From Chlorophyllum brunneum (Eukaryota; Basidiomycota; Agaricomycetes; Agaricales; Agaricaceae): DNA of 64,000 nucleotides. The number at the start of each line of letters is the position of its first letter. Position 1 is the first letter of the stretch. The stretch is taken from NCBI GenBank assembly GCA_963576785.1, contig OY756139.1:3720001-3784000 (forward strand), read 5' to 3'. Below, piece by piece: positions 11,605 through 23,209 of the stretch. The notes beneath the pieces are model-generated. The model did not search any database. It was not told the origin of the DNA and saw nothing but the letters and a program-made list of their open reading frames with translations. Position numbers and translations under genes: made by a program.

Positions 11605-13551
11605 ATGGTATCTACACCACCGATTCTCTCAAACCCCCTCCAAGGTGAGGGAGACAAAACCATTCATCAGACTTCCAAACACTCAAGGCCGGAGGGAGAC
11701 CATTACTACTTAGGAGAGAACTGGGCTGAGCAAGTCGAAGAAGAGCTTAAGCCCAAAGTCAAAGTCGAAGATGAAGAAGACGAAAACAAAGAGGATCATG
11801 AAGACAGTCCAGAAGAATTCTACGAAGATGCTGTTAGAGAGGTCAGCAAGATCTCTGAATGGGTCAAAGCCTGCAGCACATACAACATGAGCGGCGATGA
11901 GGGGCTAGCATTTGGGCAAGCCTTCACAGAACTTACGATGACCTTGATGAAAGCGGGATGGCTCAAGGTAGCAGTTGATGAGAAAGCAAATGACCTCCAT
12001 AGTTGGATGGGGGTAAATTTTGGTAAGATTATTGTCCGCGCTGATGAAACCCCCCAGCCAGATGTTTCTGTCCTTCGACGTGTGGCCTTCAAAGGCCCCA
12101 CGAGCAAACCTGACGACGTCCACATGGAGGTTGTCGAATACATTGTCACTCCGGGTATCACCAATGGCAATGATGTCACTCATTCGGGTATCTCCGATGA
12201 TGATGTTCAGATGATCTCCGAAGCGGAGTTCAAGACCGTTACCCACAACAAGAAGAAACGGGTTCGGAAACCAAAAAGGCCAACCCCAGAGACCACCGGG
12301 CAAAAGAAAACGACCCCCACTGTGCCTGCCAAGGCCGCCAAAACTCCAATATCCCTGCCTAGCGTCAAGGATGCCAGGAATCCCCAGGAAGAAACAAAAA
12401 CTTCCTACGCCACTATGGCAGCCAAGAAGAACAAGGACGCCGCCTCCGCCGCCGCCCCCTCCACAAATGCCCGGAACCCTCTCAAACTCTTAGAGTTTGT
12501 GAGCAAGTTCCCAGAATTGTCCAACGAGAAGATAGTGGCTATGTATGATGCTGCTTTCTCCTCCTCATCCCCTGCGAACAAGAAACCAGCTAAGAAGGCT
12601 GGAATTATTCGCTCCACCCTAAATGGTCCATTGCGCAAGCAAGTGATCATTCCTCTTCTCACCAGGCCCAACGTCACCAACTTTGGGGCTATCATCGACT
12701 CCCTAAATGCATGTCTTATAGTGGAGAAGTCCAAGACGAGGGTTATTGCCGCCTCGCAGGGTAAGCTGGGCCTTATGGTCCACACCTCGGAGGTGTTAAC
12801 CCCCACAGAGCTCAATGTCGTCAAGACATGGCTCAAAGATAAATTCGGAGGAGTCACCATGGGCGACGTGTCCCTCCCAAAGTCCAAATCGTTCGTGAAA
12901 GTCACAGACGTCAGTTACATCACGCCCCGAGGACAGATCCTCACAGAGGACGATGTGGTCACCAGCGTCAGGAATTCTATCCATTCTGACACCATACAAT
13001 TTGTGACGCAGCCACGAGTGCAACGCAACTCTAAGCACTCGGACACCTGTACAGTATGGTTCGAGATCTGGGACTCCAAAGCTGGGACCAACATCACCAA
13101 AATCGAGGATAAGTTCCTCAACATCTACAGAGGACTCTTCCGCATCAGGAGGGCCACCGCCAACCCTGGTGTTCCATTCTGTGGAAAATACTGCAGATGG
13201 GGCCATCCCCTAATCTGCTGCTGAGCAAGGCTATTCACCTGCGCACACTGCAAGGGGCCACACTCCACCGCCAACCACCGATCGTTCGCCCACTGCTGTA
13301 AAGGCAACGACAAAGCAGAACCACCTATTGCAGCTACTCCCGCCAGAGAACCATGCCCTCACAAGGCCACATACTCCAACTGTGGCAAGGACCACCTCGC
13401 CACTGATCGAAAGTGTCAGTTTTGGAAGAAGCAATTCGACCATGACTAGCACGCCAACAAAGCACTCGAATTAAGAGCCAACAAAGGAGCTCCATCGCCC
13501 TCTTCCTCCTCATCCCTGGCTAGTCGAAGCCAGACTAACCCCCCCCAATGA
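11605..13551 (+). pseudogene. LINE C ORF1, gag-like RNA-binding protein (one clear stop)
   Basis: I take the ATG at 11605, which corresponds to the start in copy A. An open frame also reads straight through from the gypsy integrase (11467), but that is a fortuitous fusion. Compared with copy A about 75-80 N-terminal residues are missing. The acidic region, the EEFYEDAVREVSKISEWVK block, the Ala/Pro/Lys-rich linker and the conserved LTRPNVTNFGAIIDSLNAC block follow. The zinc clusters are CGKYCRWGH, CAHCKGPH and SNCGKDH. A TGA at 13222-13224 lies where copy A still reads an open codon, and a TAG occurs near 13448. ORF1 ends at TGA 13549-13551, overlapping the ORF2 ATG. Confidence 0.87.
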
Positions 13552-16500
13552 ATAACGTCCCTGATGATCAAGACAGGCCTCCTCGCTCACTTCTGAGTGA
13601 GTTGAAGGTCTGCTCTCACAATGTTGGAAGATCATATGGAGTGATGGAGACAGTCCTCGCACGTAGAGGTGATGTCGACCTCCTCCTCATACAAGAACCC
13701 CCATGGAGATTTCTCCGTGACATTCCCTCATCTGTCTCTAATGATGGATCTCCCCTCATAGGAGGCCCAGTTCACCCAGACTGGATGCTCCTTTCATATC
13801 CAGTCATCGCCGAAGAAGTCCTCCAAGTGGGACGCCAATGATACCCTCAACAGACAGTCAACATGGAACACCATACCACTCCACGAGTCCTCACCTTTGC
13901 TCACAAGAGACTGAAACAACTCCGACCCTCCATTCGAAGAGATTTAATCGAACATCGAGACCTCCTGTGTATTTCCCTATATGCAGGAGGAGAAGAACTA
14001 CTGCTGCTAAACGTCTACAATGATAGCCGTAACACTGCACTCCATTTCCTCGAGGAGTGCCTCTTTGACCTTCTGCCCTTTCTTCTAATGGGGGGAGATA
14101 TCAACATCTGATCGGAGTTATGGGACCCTTCAACGGATCAACATCTGATCGGAGTTATGGGACCCTTCAACGGATCAACATCCGGCGAGTGTGGACCATC
14201 TCCTTATGATCACCAAAGCCCTTAATCTTGTGAGGACAACTCCGTCTGCAGCCATACCAACTCATTATGCCTCGGACCCCAATCTACCAGACACGGTCAT
14301 CGACCTGCTGTTTGTCTCAGGAATGTTACCATACATCCCCACCCACACTATCCAGGCAGGCGATTGGTACAACTCTGACCACGCCCCCCTCTTAATTAGG
14401 TTGCCTATTCCGCAAATGGATATTGTCGTCGAAAGACTGACTATCCCCAAGGATTTGGATGAGGAAACCAGGTTCCTGACGGATATTGTAGAAGGAATCA
14501 AAAACAAGAACTGGCTAATGAATGACACGGATGAGCTGGAGAGAGCTGTTGCCCATTTGGGACTTTTATTTGACAGATCCTGGAACCGGAATGCTAAGAA
14601 GACCAAGATCACCACTAGATCCAAAACCTGGTGGAACGAGGAGTGCTGTACTGCACTCGCTACACACCGCACGGACTGCAAGAACAAGCGCAAATGGAAC
14701 GCTTTTCGCAAGACCACAAGGAGAACAAAAAGAGCATATTTTGACAGGAAGATCCAAGAAATCTCAGTCGACCGAAAGCGCCCATGGGATCTGATGCCAT
14801 GGGTTAAAGATCGTGCACTCCCGGCTACGGAAGCTATGCATCATAACGGCCGTCCTTGTCTTACTCTGGACAACCTGTGGACGGCACTTGACCAACACTA
14901 CAATGCTGCCCGTGACAGACCAATGAACGTGGCAGTCCTGGACGAACTCCCTCCACCAAACGGAATGGAGAATAGGACTTGGGTAAACTTCTCTCTCCTA
15001 GAGATGATGGAGTCGCTCAAGGATACCTCAAATTCTTCCTCCCCTGGTCCCGACCATATTTCCTGATCCCATCTTAAGCAGATCATCGCCAATGAAACTT
15101 GCGCCGGTCTCTTCCTCAAAATCAGCAGTGCATGTCTGAACATCGGACATTGGCCTGCACACTTTAAGAAGTCAACGTCGGTGATCATCCCCAAACCCAA
15201 CAAACCCGACTACTCCACTCCAAAGGCATTCAGACCGATCATCCTCCTCAATACGTTTGGCAAACTAATAGAGAAAATGCTCGCTAAACGACTCCAATTC
15301 GAGGCAGTGAAATTCAAAGTTCTCCACCCTCACCAACTGGGAGCTATCTGCCAGCAGTCCACTGAAGATGTGGGTCTCTTCCTAATGCACATCATCCAGG
15401 GAGCTTGGACAAAGAAGAAGAAGACATCAGTGCTTGCATTTGATGTTGCCCAATTCTTCCCCTCTCTCAATCACGACCTCCTTATTGACATACTAAGACA
15501 CTAAGGATTTCCCCCTCAAATCACAGTATTCTTCAACAACTACCTCAAAGAACGCCGCACAACCTACCAGTGGAATAATGAAACCTCCCCGGAGTTCAAC
15601 GCAGCGGTGGGGGTAGGTCAAGGCTTGGCCCTTAGCCCCATTCTCTCCATCTTATTCCTCGCCCCCCTCCTTCACATCTTCGACATCCATATGGAGGAAC
15701 ACTGAGACAGGTGGGACTTTGACGTCCTGTCATTCGTCGATGATGGCACCTTAGTTGCATAATCCCTGTCCCTGGAACGGAACGTCGAAATCCTCCAACA
15801 CATGTACCGCAAGATGGAGTGGCTCATGAACGAATTCAGCCTTGAAATTGAACATGGCAAGTCTGAGATCTTCCACTTTACACATGCAAGACAAGACTCA
15901 AATCCCTCCATCAATTTGGGATCCCCGCCATTCACTGGTCACAACCCCCTCAAACCGAAGACCCATTGGCGGTACCTTGGCTTCTACTTCGACCAGATGT
16001 TGACCTTCAAGGAACACGTTCGATTCTACTCCGCCAAAGCAATATCCACAATTAAGATGATGAAAATGCTAGGGAACTCCATTAGAGGCCTGTTGCCCAG
16101 CAACAAAAGACTACTATACCGTTCATGTGTCGTACCAGTAGCAACATATGGATACCAACTTTGGTTTCACGATAGGTCACGTACTAAAGGGACTGGTGAA
16201 ATCCTCAACAAGATGCAACGAAGTGCGGCACTCTGGATTACCGGGGCCTTCCGGACTTCTCCCACTGGTGGTGTAGAGTCCCTCGTGGGGCTCATGCCCA
16301 TCAAACTCCATCTCCGAAAGTTGGCCAAATGACAAACGTCAAGGCTTCATACGTTGGATGATGAATACACATTGGCAAGATTGATGAGAGAGTATCATTC
16401 TTCCCCCCACCAACTTCACATCAAGGATTTCACGGAGATTCAGAAGAAGAAGACACTTGGAGCTGTGATGGATATTTCGCACCCCACCCCCAAGACTCGG

Positions 16501-17634
16501 TATATAGAACATTTTAACTCTGTTTCTAAATCTGTCTGGCCTGGATGTAGGTTACTTGACCATTTCTCTACTAATATATCTTTTACAGGATTTAAGCAGG
16601 ACAACCCTCACCTCTTGAAGACACTTTGGGACAATGTTACAACAAACGCAATGATGGACGATAAATCCATCATTATTGGCATGGATGGCTCGGTCCACCC
16701 CAACCCCAACCCGCTTGCCAGCCAGTTTACGGCAGCAGCTACTATTCAACACCTAGACGGCAGGAGCTCTATCATGAAGAGGCTCGGAGGAACTATGTTG
16801 ACAGACACGGAACTTGTTGCACAGTACTTAGGAATCACCAAGGTACTTGCGACCGCAGAATACGACCAGGTTGAACACATTCACATGTTCACTGACTCCA
16901 TTGCAGCCTCCCGGCTCTTACTCAATTGTTTGCCACACTCCTGCCAGCGACAATCTATCCTCACATCGAAGGTGCTCCTGGCTTGGTGCAGCAAGTTGGA
17001 CCAGCACTGCCTTTCTTTTTATCACATGCCATCGAAGTGTAAATATGGTATACAGAAAGCCACTCATGATTGGATCCAAACAGTTGCCTGGCCTAACCAG
17101 GGTAGAAATCACCGAGTCCCTAACTCCGTGGACTACTTACGCAAGAAGTCCACCAAACAAGCAATCCATACATGGCAGGCCATGTTCGGCTTCAAGAAAT
17201 ACAGCAGTAGCTCCTTCCTCCACCTCCCGGTGTGAGCGAATGGGGCCTCCGCTTTACCGTCACACATCAAATCCGGTCCCTGGATACAAGAATGTGGGTA
17301 CCAGCCTCAGCTCTTCGCAAGAGTATGTCGCGCCATCCTTTGCCACACCCTGATCGGGGAATTTCGACTCCCTTTTTTCCCCAACGAGGACTTATCATGC
17401 CACCACTGTGACAACCAAATGGTACAGACTAGGTTGCACATCCTCTATCATTGCAACAACTTCAATCATCACTTTGGCGTCGACACCATCAAGACTTTTG
17501 TCAATTTCTTGCATTGAAACCCTACTGCATTCAGCTTCCCCCCAGAACCTGACTGCCCTCGTATCCGTGCCAGGTCAATACCCCCGTTACATCGTCGTCA
17601 AGTCCAAAGGAGGTTTGGGTCTGTGCCTGCGTAA
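13548..17634 (+). pseudogene. LINE C ORF2: APE endonuclease, RT, RNase H (few stops)
   Basis: This is a polyprotein of about 1362 codons for target-primed reverse transcription. Endonuclease (13548-14400): KVCSHNVGRS, IQEPPW, NVYNDS and SDHAPL. RT (15180-15780): IIPKPNKPDYSTPKAFRPI, LAFDVAQFFPSLNH, GVGQGLALSPIL and SFVDDGTLVA. RNase H (16660-17060): IIIGMDGSVHPNP, TELVAQYLG and FTDSIAAS supply Asp, Glu and Asp; the fourth catalytic residue is unclear. The C-terminus holds CHHC...HILYHC near 17400-17450, a cysteine-histidine motif typical of RNase H-bearing LINEs. Stops near 13838, 14109, 15064, 15502, 15705, 15761, 16330, 17235 and 17516 break it. Confidence 0.88.
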
Positions 17635-18097
17635 AATCCTCTTCTTTTTCTCTTTTTTCTTATGCTCTCCCAGTTATGGACTTTATATTCATTTCTCTTT
17701 CTCCCCCTTCCTCGCTCATCTACTATTTTACATAGTTTTCTTTCAAAATCCATCTCTCCTGTGGTGCCTGGGCAAATGCCCTCCCACACGCTAGTACCAT
17801 TTGTTGTTCCCCCTTGTGATTGCGAGCAGATAGTTTCTTTTCTATCAATTCCTCTCTCTCACTCTCTCTCTTTCCAAACTCCTCTCTCCCTCTTTCTCGC
17901 TGATCAATGTAGGTACCAAACATCTCTCTAGTGTACGTGCTAGATGGCATCAAGTCTCGTGGGGTTAGTTTACTTATAGTTTACTTTCCCTTCTCCGAAC
18001 AATCTGTACGTTCTGCCTTTGTATGTATGTACACACGGACTACATTCGAGCACCGCTATATAAATTGTTGATTTAAAAAAAAAAAAAAAAAAAAAAA
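17635..18097 (+). other. LINE C 3' UTR and poly(A) tail
   Basis: No protein is recognised. The segment contains a CT-rich microsatellite at about 17845-17900 and a conserved 3' end (TATAAATTGTTGA) followed by about 23 A residues. The same 3' end is found in LINE I (41245 region, minus) and LINE K (51640 region, minus), so it is probably the part recognised by the family's RT. Confidence 0.8.
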
Positions 18098-18109
18098 ACA
18101 TGAATACAC
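18098..18109. repeat. Target-site duplication of LINE C (3' copy)
   Basis: Repeats 11541-11552 exactly (ACATGAATACAC). Its first A may be shared with the poly(A) tail. Confidence 0.93.
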
Positions 18110-19274
18110 TCCAGGAGAACAAGTTTGGCTCGAAGCAAGTAATATCAGGACAACAAGACCAACCAAAAAGCTGGATCACAAATTATATGGACCATTCAGG
18201 ATAAAAACAAAAATAGGCAAAACAAGCTACCAATTGGAATTACCTAAAACATGGGCAATACACGATGTGTTTAACAGCAGACTACTCTCCCCCTATTGAA
18301 AACCCGAGTTCAACAGCCAGCATGCCCCACTACCACCGATGCCCAAGATCATCAACGATGAAGAACAATATGAGGTAGAAGAGATCCAAGGACACCACAT
18401 AAGAGGACGACAAAAGCAATTCCTAGTACACTGGAATGGGTATACCTCCGAGGAAGACACATGGGAGAATGAGTCAGAGTTGGGAAATGCTAAGGAGGCA
18501 GTTCAAGAATTTTTAGACAAGATTTCGAGGACAAAACCTATAAAAAGGGGGGGTAAAAAGCGACAATTATGAACAACAAACCTCATGTTACAAGAGATCA
18601 CTACACTCACACTGTATCCACTGCACCCTAAACTTTGCCAATTACCTTCACAACATACCATGCACACCAAACGCAAGCCCACCCCCTTCCCAGCCAATGA
18701 CGCAGAATTCGAACAAGAACTTAACAACCTCCTTGATACTCAGTCCACCAAAGATCAAATTGAGCACTATACCGCCACAACCAAAGGACTCACATACATT
18801 GCACATGACACTCCAGGAGAACAAGTTTGGCTCGAAGCAAGTAATATCAGGACAACAAGACCAACCAAAAAGCTGGATCACAAATTATATGGACCATTCA
18901 GGATAAAAACAAAAATAGGCAAAACAAGCTACCAATTGGAATTACCTAAAACATGGGCAATACACGATGTGTTTAACAGCAGACTACTCTCCCCCTATTG
19001 AAAACCCGAGTTCAACAGCCAGCATGCCCCACTACCACCGATGCCCAAGATCATCAACGATGAAGAACAATATGAGGTAGAAGAGATCCAAGGACACCAC
19101 ATAAGAGGACGACAAAAGCAATTCCTAGTACACTGGAATGGGTATACCTCCGAGGAAGACACATGGGAGAATGAGTCAGAGTTGGGAAATGCTAAGGAGG
19201 CAGTTCAAGAATTTTTAGACAAGATTTCGAGGACAAAACCTATAAAAAGGGGGGGTAAAAAGCGACAATTATGA
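18106..19274 (+). pseudogene. gypsy C pol C-terminus: integrase tail and chromodomain, duplicated
   Basis: The integrase C-terminal part (PGEQVWLEASNIRT, then YGPFRIKTKIG, then LPKTWAIHDVFNSRLLSPY) is followed by a chromodomain with the core EYEVEEIQGHH...FLVHWNGYTSEEDTWE. Chromodomains in chromoviruses steer integration to modified chromatin. The first copy ends at 18572 and the second at 19274, in TGA. A stop between integrase and chromodomain (TATTGA, where gypsy J has TATCAG) is present in both copies. Confidence 0.88.
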
Positions 19275-19509
19275 ACAACAAACCTCATGTTACAAGAGAT
19301 CACTACACTCACACTGTATCCACTGCACCCTAAACTTTGCCAATTACCTTCACAACATACCATGCACACCAAACGCAAGCCCACCCCCTTCCCAGCCAAT
19401 GACGCAGAATTCGAACAAGAACTTAACAACCTCCTTGATACTCAGTCCACCAAAGATCAAATTGAGCACTATACCGCCACAACCAAAGGACTCACATACA
19501 TTGCACATG
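18106..19509 (+). repeat. Perfect 702-bp tandem duplication inside gypsy C
   Basis: Units 18106-18807 and 18808-19509 appear identical throughout. Each carries the integrase tail, the chromodomain and the N-terminal third of the accessory ORF. Both units share the same TGA mutation in the segment before the chromodomain, so duplication followed that mutation. The period is 234 codons, so the frame is preserved. The first unit begins within the 3' duplication of LINE C, so the event postdates that LINE insertion. Confidence 0.95.
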
Positions 19510-20240
19510 CCATCAACAACCTCCAAATCCAAGCCAAAGCCCTGAGCCACATTCTACTTGTCACCACTAACAAAGCCCTTCCTGCCACCATGTCAACTGG
19601 GAAACATGAACTCATGAAGGAGTTATTAGACAAAGCAGCCACCGATCTCAATGTACTAGTGCACTCTGATGCAAAGAAATGCATCCAAAGTGCCTTAATC
19701 ATGACAGGCAAAAGACTCAATCACCTCACTGACTCGAGCAACAATCCCACCTACAGACTTGCACGGAGACTAATGGATCTCAACTCATACACCCCCACTA
19801 CCTTACCCAACAAGCCACCCTACCACAAAGATGATGAACAGAATTGGTTAGATGAAGGAATGGAGGGAATCGACAAATCTGTCCCAGACTATCTAATGGA
19901 ACCGGACATGCGAGATGAAGTAGACCACCTCCTTATACAACTGCCTGATAGGGACCCGCCACCCAAACCAACAATATTCAATCCACCCCCATCTTATCTT
20001 ACACTCAAAGATGGAGGACAGTTCGAAGAAAACTACTGGGAGGAGATAATACACAACCTCGTCGCAGCCAAAACAAATGATACAGCTATGTTCAAAGGAT
20101 GCACCATAGCTCTCTTCAGAGGAGGCCAAGACCACACCCCCTTTTGGATTGGATGTTGATGCAAATCAGGAACCCCGATGATTGGCCCTACCAAACATCA
20201 ACTTGTCAACGCCTTACACAAAGAACAAGACAACAAATAG
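19287..20240 (+). pseudogene. gypsy-1 accessory ORF3 (element C), one internal stop
   Basis: This reading frame lies between the chromodomain and the 3' LTR and aligns with the intact 317-residue frame of gypsy G (39869-38916) and the copy in gypsy J. I do not recognise the family. It begins with a short Leu/Pro/His-rich segment, then mostly helical-looking sequence (EFEQELNNLLDTQSTKDQIE, LMKELLDKAATDLNVLV), then an acidic middle and a C-terminal block ending GCTIALFRGGQDHTPFWIG. No signal peptide, membrane segment or metal-binding cluster is evident. A TGA near 20158 interrupts the last 27 codons, where G has CGA. A truncated copy of its start (from 18585) lies in the first duplication unit. 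Confidence 0.8.
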
Positions 20241-20283
20241 ACTACGGTATTTCATGGGGTCATGAAAGTAAAAGGGGAGGTAT

Positions 20284-20580
20284 TGTTATGAACTATAGAT
20301 AGACAGTACATTCCTATCATGCACCTGTCACATTTATCATTCCTATGTATCCATTTCATCCCCTTGTTTCATCCCTTATGGCTGTACTCTTACTGACTCG
20401 TTCTACTCATCCCCTTTACTCTGCTCCCTTATTCTTAGCTCTTACCACTAGTATATAAAGTGTAGTAATACTTGATGTATTCCTTCTACTTTACCAATTG
20501 TATCATCCCTTACTCTTCTCTCTACTTCCTTATCTTTATCCAAAGACTTGCAACCTGAGTCTCTGACTAAGGTCGTAACA
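20284..20580 (+). repeat. 3' LTR of gypsy C
   Basis: This 297-bp LTR runs from TGTTATGAAC to GTAACA and is followed by the ATAAG duplication. It is more diverged from its 5' partner than the LTR pairs of elements E, G and H, suggesting an older insertion. Confidence 0.95.
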
Positions 20581-22054
20581 ATAAGGCCCAGCTTACCCTG
20601 CAAGGCGGCAATGACTCTTGTCTTGGATTTCTCAGTAATAAGACAAGTGTTGAGAGAGTTGATAATGGACCCAAAATTGGTGACATTGGGTCTGGTGAGG
20701 AGCAGTATGATAACCTGTTTACACAAGGGGCTATTGAGAGTAGAGCAAACTGTGCCAGGCTTATTGGCAGGTTTCCTGTTTTGCAGTGGGGGAAGTAGAA
20801 AAAGCAGCATCATATATCGCCACAACTTTCTCATGAGATATTTGCTTGCAAATTCTAAGAGTTGAGCAAATCCTGTCCAGTGGAGGCAGTAGAAATGCTT
20901 TTGGACTTAGCAGTCACTGCTGCATAAGAGCCTTTGGAATTGGACACTGGAATAGGGCCTTTAGAAGCCATTGTAGGTGTGGGTTTTGGTACCACAGCTG
21001 GCAAAGCCTTTGGTGTGGGTTTATTCACTCCCTTTGATCCAGCAGTGGTGTTTTTGGATTTAGGGGGAGTCTTTTGGGACTTACCCTTCTTGGTGTGAGA
21101 AACAGCCTTGAATTCTGCCTCGGAGATCATCTGAACATCATTATTGGAGATACCCAAATGAGTGACATCATTACCACTGGGTATACCCAGACTGATAATT
21201 TGTTCGACGACCTCCATGCAGGTATTGTCTTCTTTCCTCAAGGTTGAGGGCTTGGGGTTAGGAGTGGGGCCCCTAGGGTTAGGAGTGGGGGAAGAGGCTG
21301 TGTGGCCTTTGCCCTTTGCATGGGGGAGAGAAGAGTTGTCTGACTAAGGGGTTTCGTCAGCTCTGACAGTAATTTTGCCAAAATTTACCCCTATCCAACC
21401 ATGGAGATTGTTCTTCTGCTCATCGACAGTGACTTTGAGCCATCCTGCCTTCATCAGAGTTCCTGTTAGTTTAGTGAATACCCGACCAAAGGCCAGACCC
21501 TTGTTACCACTCATATTGTAAGTACTACAAGCTTTAACCCATTCAGAGATCTTATCAACCTCTCTTACAGCATTATTATAAAACTCCTCAGGTCCACTCT
21601 TGCCTTCAGAGTTGTCACCATCCTCAACTTTGGCCTTAATCTCCTCTTTGACCTGGTCAGCCCAGTCTTTATCACTGGAGAAATATTGGTCGCCTTCCAG
21701 GCAAACTTGTTTTGATGCTCTGTGGACAGTCTTGTCCACATCACTATATAAAGGGGGATTTGAGCCTAGGGGAGTTTTCGGACAACTACTGAGTACCAAA
21801 AGGGGAATGGTTTGACTGTATGCCTGACTAGTGGGGGTTACAGACATAGCGGAGGTAGGCATCCTAGGAAACAGGATGCTGGAAGAGGGTAGAGCCGGAA
21901 AGGCTGAGAAGATGGAGGAAGAGAGAATACATGGAATGTTCCCAAAAACATCTCCATTGCCATCAGGCATAGACTCTCTCAGAGAGAGATTCAAACATAG
22001 CACAGGTATGCCATCAGGCATAGACTTTCTCAGAGAGAGATTCAAACATAGCAC
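20581..22054 (-). pseudogene. LINE B ORF1, N-terminal part
   Basis: This is a gag-like LINE ORF1, recognised by its similarity to ORF1 of copies A, C and K. It keeps the block with EEFYNNAVREVDKISEWVKA and the block TRPNVTNFGSIINSLNTC near 20690. A 51-bp in-frame tandem duplication sits at 21958-22059 near the N-terminus (one mismatch by eye) and is absent from the other copies. Stops and frameshifts occur near 21344, 20855 and 20830. The protein is further cut by gypsy C. Confidence 0.8.
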
Positions 22055-22142
22055 AGGTATTATATCCCTTTGTAGTATAGACTAGTACTGTAGAATCAAG
22101 TTTTGCAAATCGATGGTGGTGGTACAAGTCAAAGAAGGGATG
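20581..22142 (-). mobile_element. LINE copy B, 5' part (right of gypsy C)
   Basis: This is the 5' part of LINE B. Its 5' end, at about 22142, carries the family start (CATCCCTTCTTTGACTTG on the minus strand). It is inserted in the reverse-transcriptase domain of copia D, which resumes immediately at 22143. This part holds the N-terminal and central portions of ORF1. Gypsy C was inserted later, inside the stretch corresponding to the conserved KLGLMVHT region. Confidence 0.88.
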
Positions 22143-23171
22143 AAGCAATATCTATCTAATACTGGAGTATATTACAATTGCTGTCCAAAGACTGGCTTGA
22201 TCATGATTGCCCTTGTCTATGTTGATGATGTTGTTTTCATGGGCAAGAAGTGCCCCTTCTATTACCAAATGAAGAAAAACTTCATGGAACAATAGGAATG
22301 TTATGACCTTGGAGAAACTACTGAGTTTCTCAGCATGACTATCTCACAGGACCAGAAGAACAAATGGATTTATGTTGATCAGATTTCATATCTTGATAAG
22401 GTCCTTGCCAAATTTGGTGTTGCCACAAGGCCAACTCAAATGTCTTTTCCAGCAGGATGTGCCTTCCTGCCCTACAAGGGTACTGTTGACCCTGAGTTCT
22501 GCCAGAAGTACCAATAACTTGTTGGATCCTTGATGTATCTCATGATTGGCTCATAACCTGATATTGCTTATGCTGTTATGAAACTCAGTCAGTAGATGGC
22601 TAGTCCATCAGAGGAGCATTACAAGTATAGTTTATACTTGTGCTGCTGCCTTCTGAGTACAAGACACTATTGCCTAGTCTTTAATAGGCAATCTAAGAAG
22701 TCTATTCAAGACTTCTCTGATTCTGACTTCACAGAATGTCTTGCTATATACAAGTCTACTTTTGGCAACCTAGTCTTGTTTGCCAATGGACCAGTTTCCT
22801 GGTTGAGTCACCAACAAGCCACCACAGCACTGTTTACAACAGAAGCTGAATATGTTGCCATGTGCAAGATATCTTGTCAACTGATTCAGATCCACTAGCT
22901 ACTAGGTGAGATTGGTTTCAAACAACCCACTTCATATCTTGTGTGTGACAATTTGGGTTTGACTTTCTGGGCTTCTAACCCAGTCATTGAACATTGATCC
23001 AAACATGTCATGATTCACTGGCATTTCATCTATGAACTCATTGAGACAGGTAGTATCGAATTATTTTATGTTGAGTCTGAAAAGAATCCTGCTGACATCT
23101 GCACAAAAAGTCTGAATACTGTTAAATTCCAACAATATTACAATTATTTACCTATTCAGTTCAGTGCTTGA
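22143..23171 (+). pseudogene. copia D pol C-terminus: RT active site and RNase H
   Basis: The RT part includes the active-site box LVYVDDVVFMG near 22225. Copia-type RNase H follows: FSDSDFTECLA (near 22720), SWLSHQQATTALFTTEAEY (near 22800), then HWHFIYELIETG and KNPADICTKSL. Stops at about 22295, 22517 and 22553 and others interrupt it. It ends at TGA 23169-23171, 38 nt before the LTR. Confidence 0.85.
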
Positions 23172-23209
23172 TTTATATCACACTTTGAGTTAGGAGGAGT
23201 ATTGTCATT

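Larger units (their letters stand above)
11553..18097 (+). mobile_element. LINE copy C, full length
   Basis: This 6.5-kb non-LTR retrotransposon starts at CATCCCTTCTTTGAC and ends in a pure poly(A) tail at about 18075-18097. It is flanked by 12-bp target duplications. Contents: a short 5' UTR, ORF1 (gag-like), ORF2 (APE endonuclease, RT, RNase H, C-terminal zinc motif) and a 3' UTR. It is the reference copy for this family here and the most complete one. It lies in the same orientation as its gypsy host. It retains more CpG than copy B. A handful of stop codons make it inactive as read. Confidence 0.95.
6948..20580 (+). mobile_element. Ty3/gypsy chromovirus C (gypsy-1 family), complete with nested LINE C
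   Basis: The element is bounded by LTRs at 6948-7253 and 20284-20580 and flanked by the 5-bp duplication ATAAG (6943-6947, 20581-20585). Order on the plus strand: LTR, primer site, gag with two zinc knuckles, pol (protease, RT, RNase H, integrase, chromodomain), an additional ORF, LTR. LINE C (11553-18097) splits the integrase C-terminal region. A perfect 702-bp tandem duplication (18106-19509) repeats the chromodomain region. Without LINE C and one duplicate unit, the element would be about 6.4 kb. Many TGA, TAA and TAG codons interrupt gag and pol, so it is not functional as read. Confidence 0.95.

Noticed and set aside
11467..13224. A 585-codon open frame joining gypsy integrase to LINE ORF1, possibly a chimeric gene
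   Set aside because: The join coincides with the LINE C target duplication and 5' end. The frame stays open by chance through a short 5' UTR.
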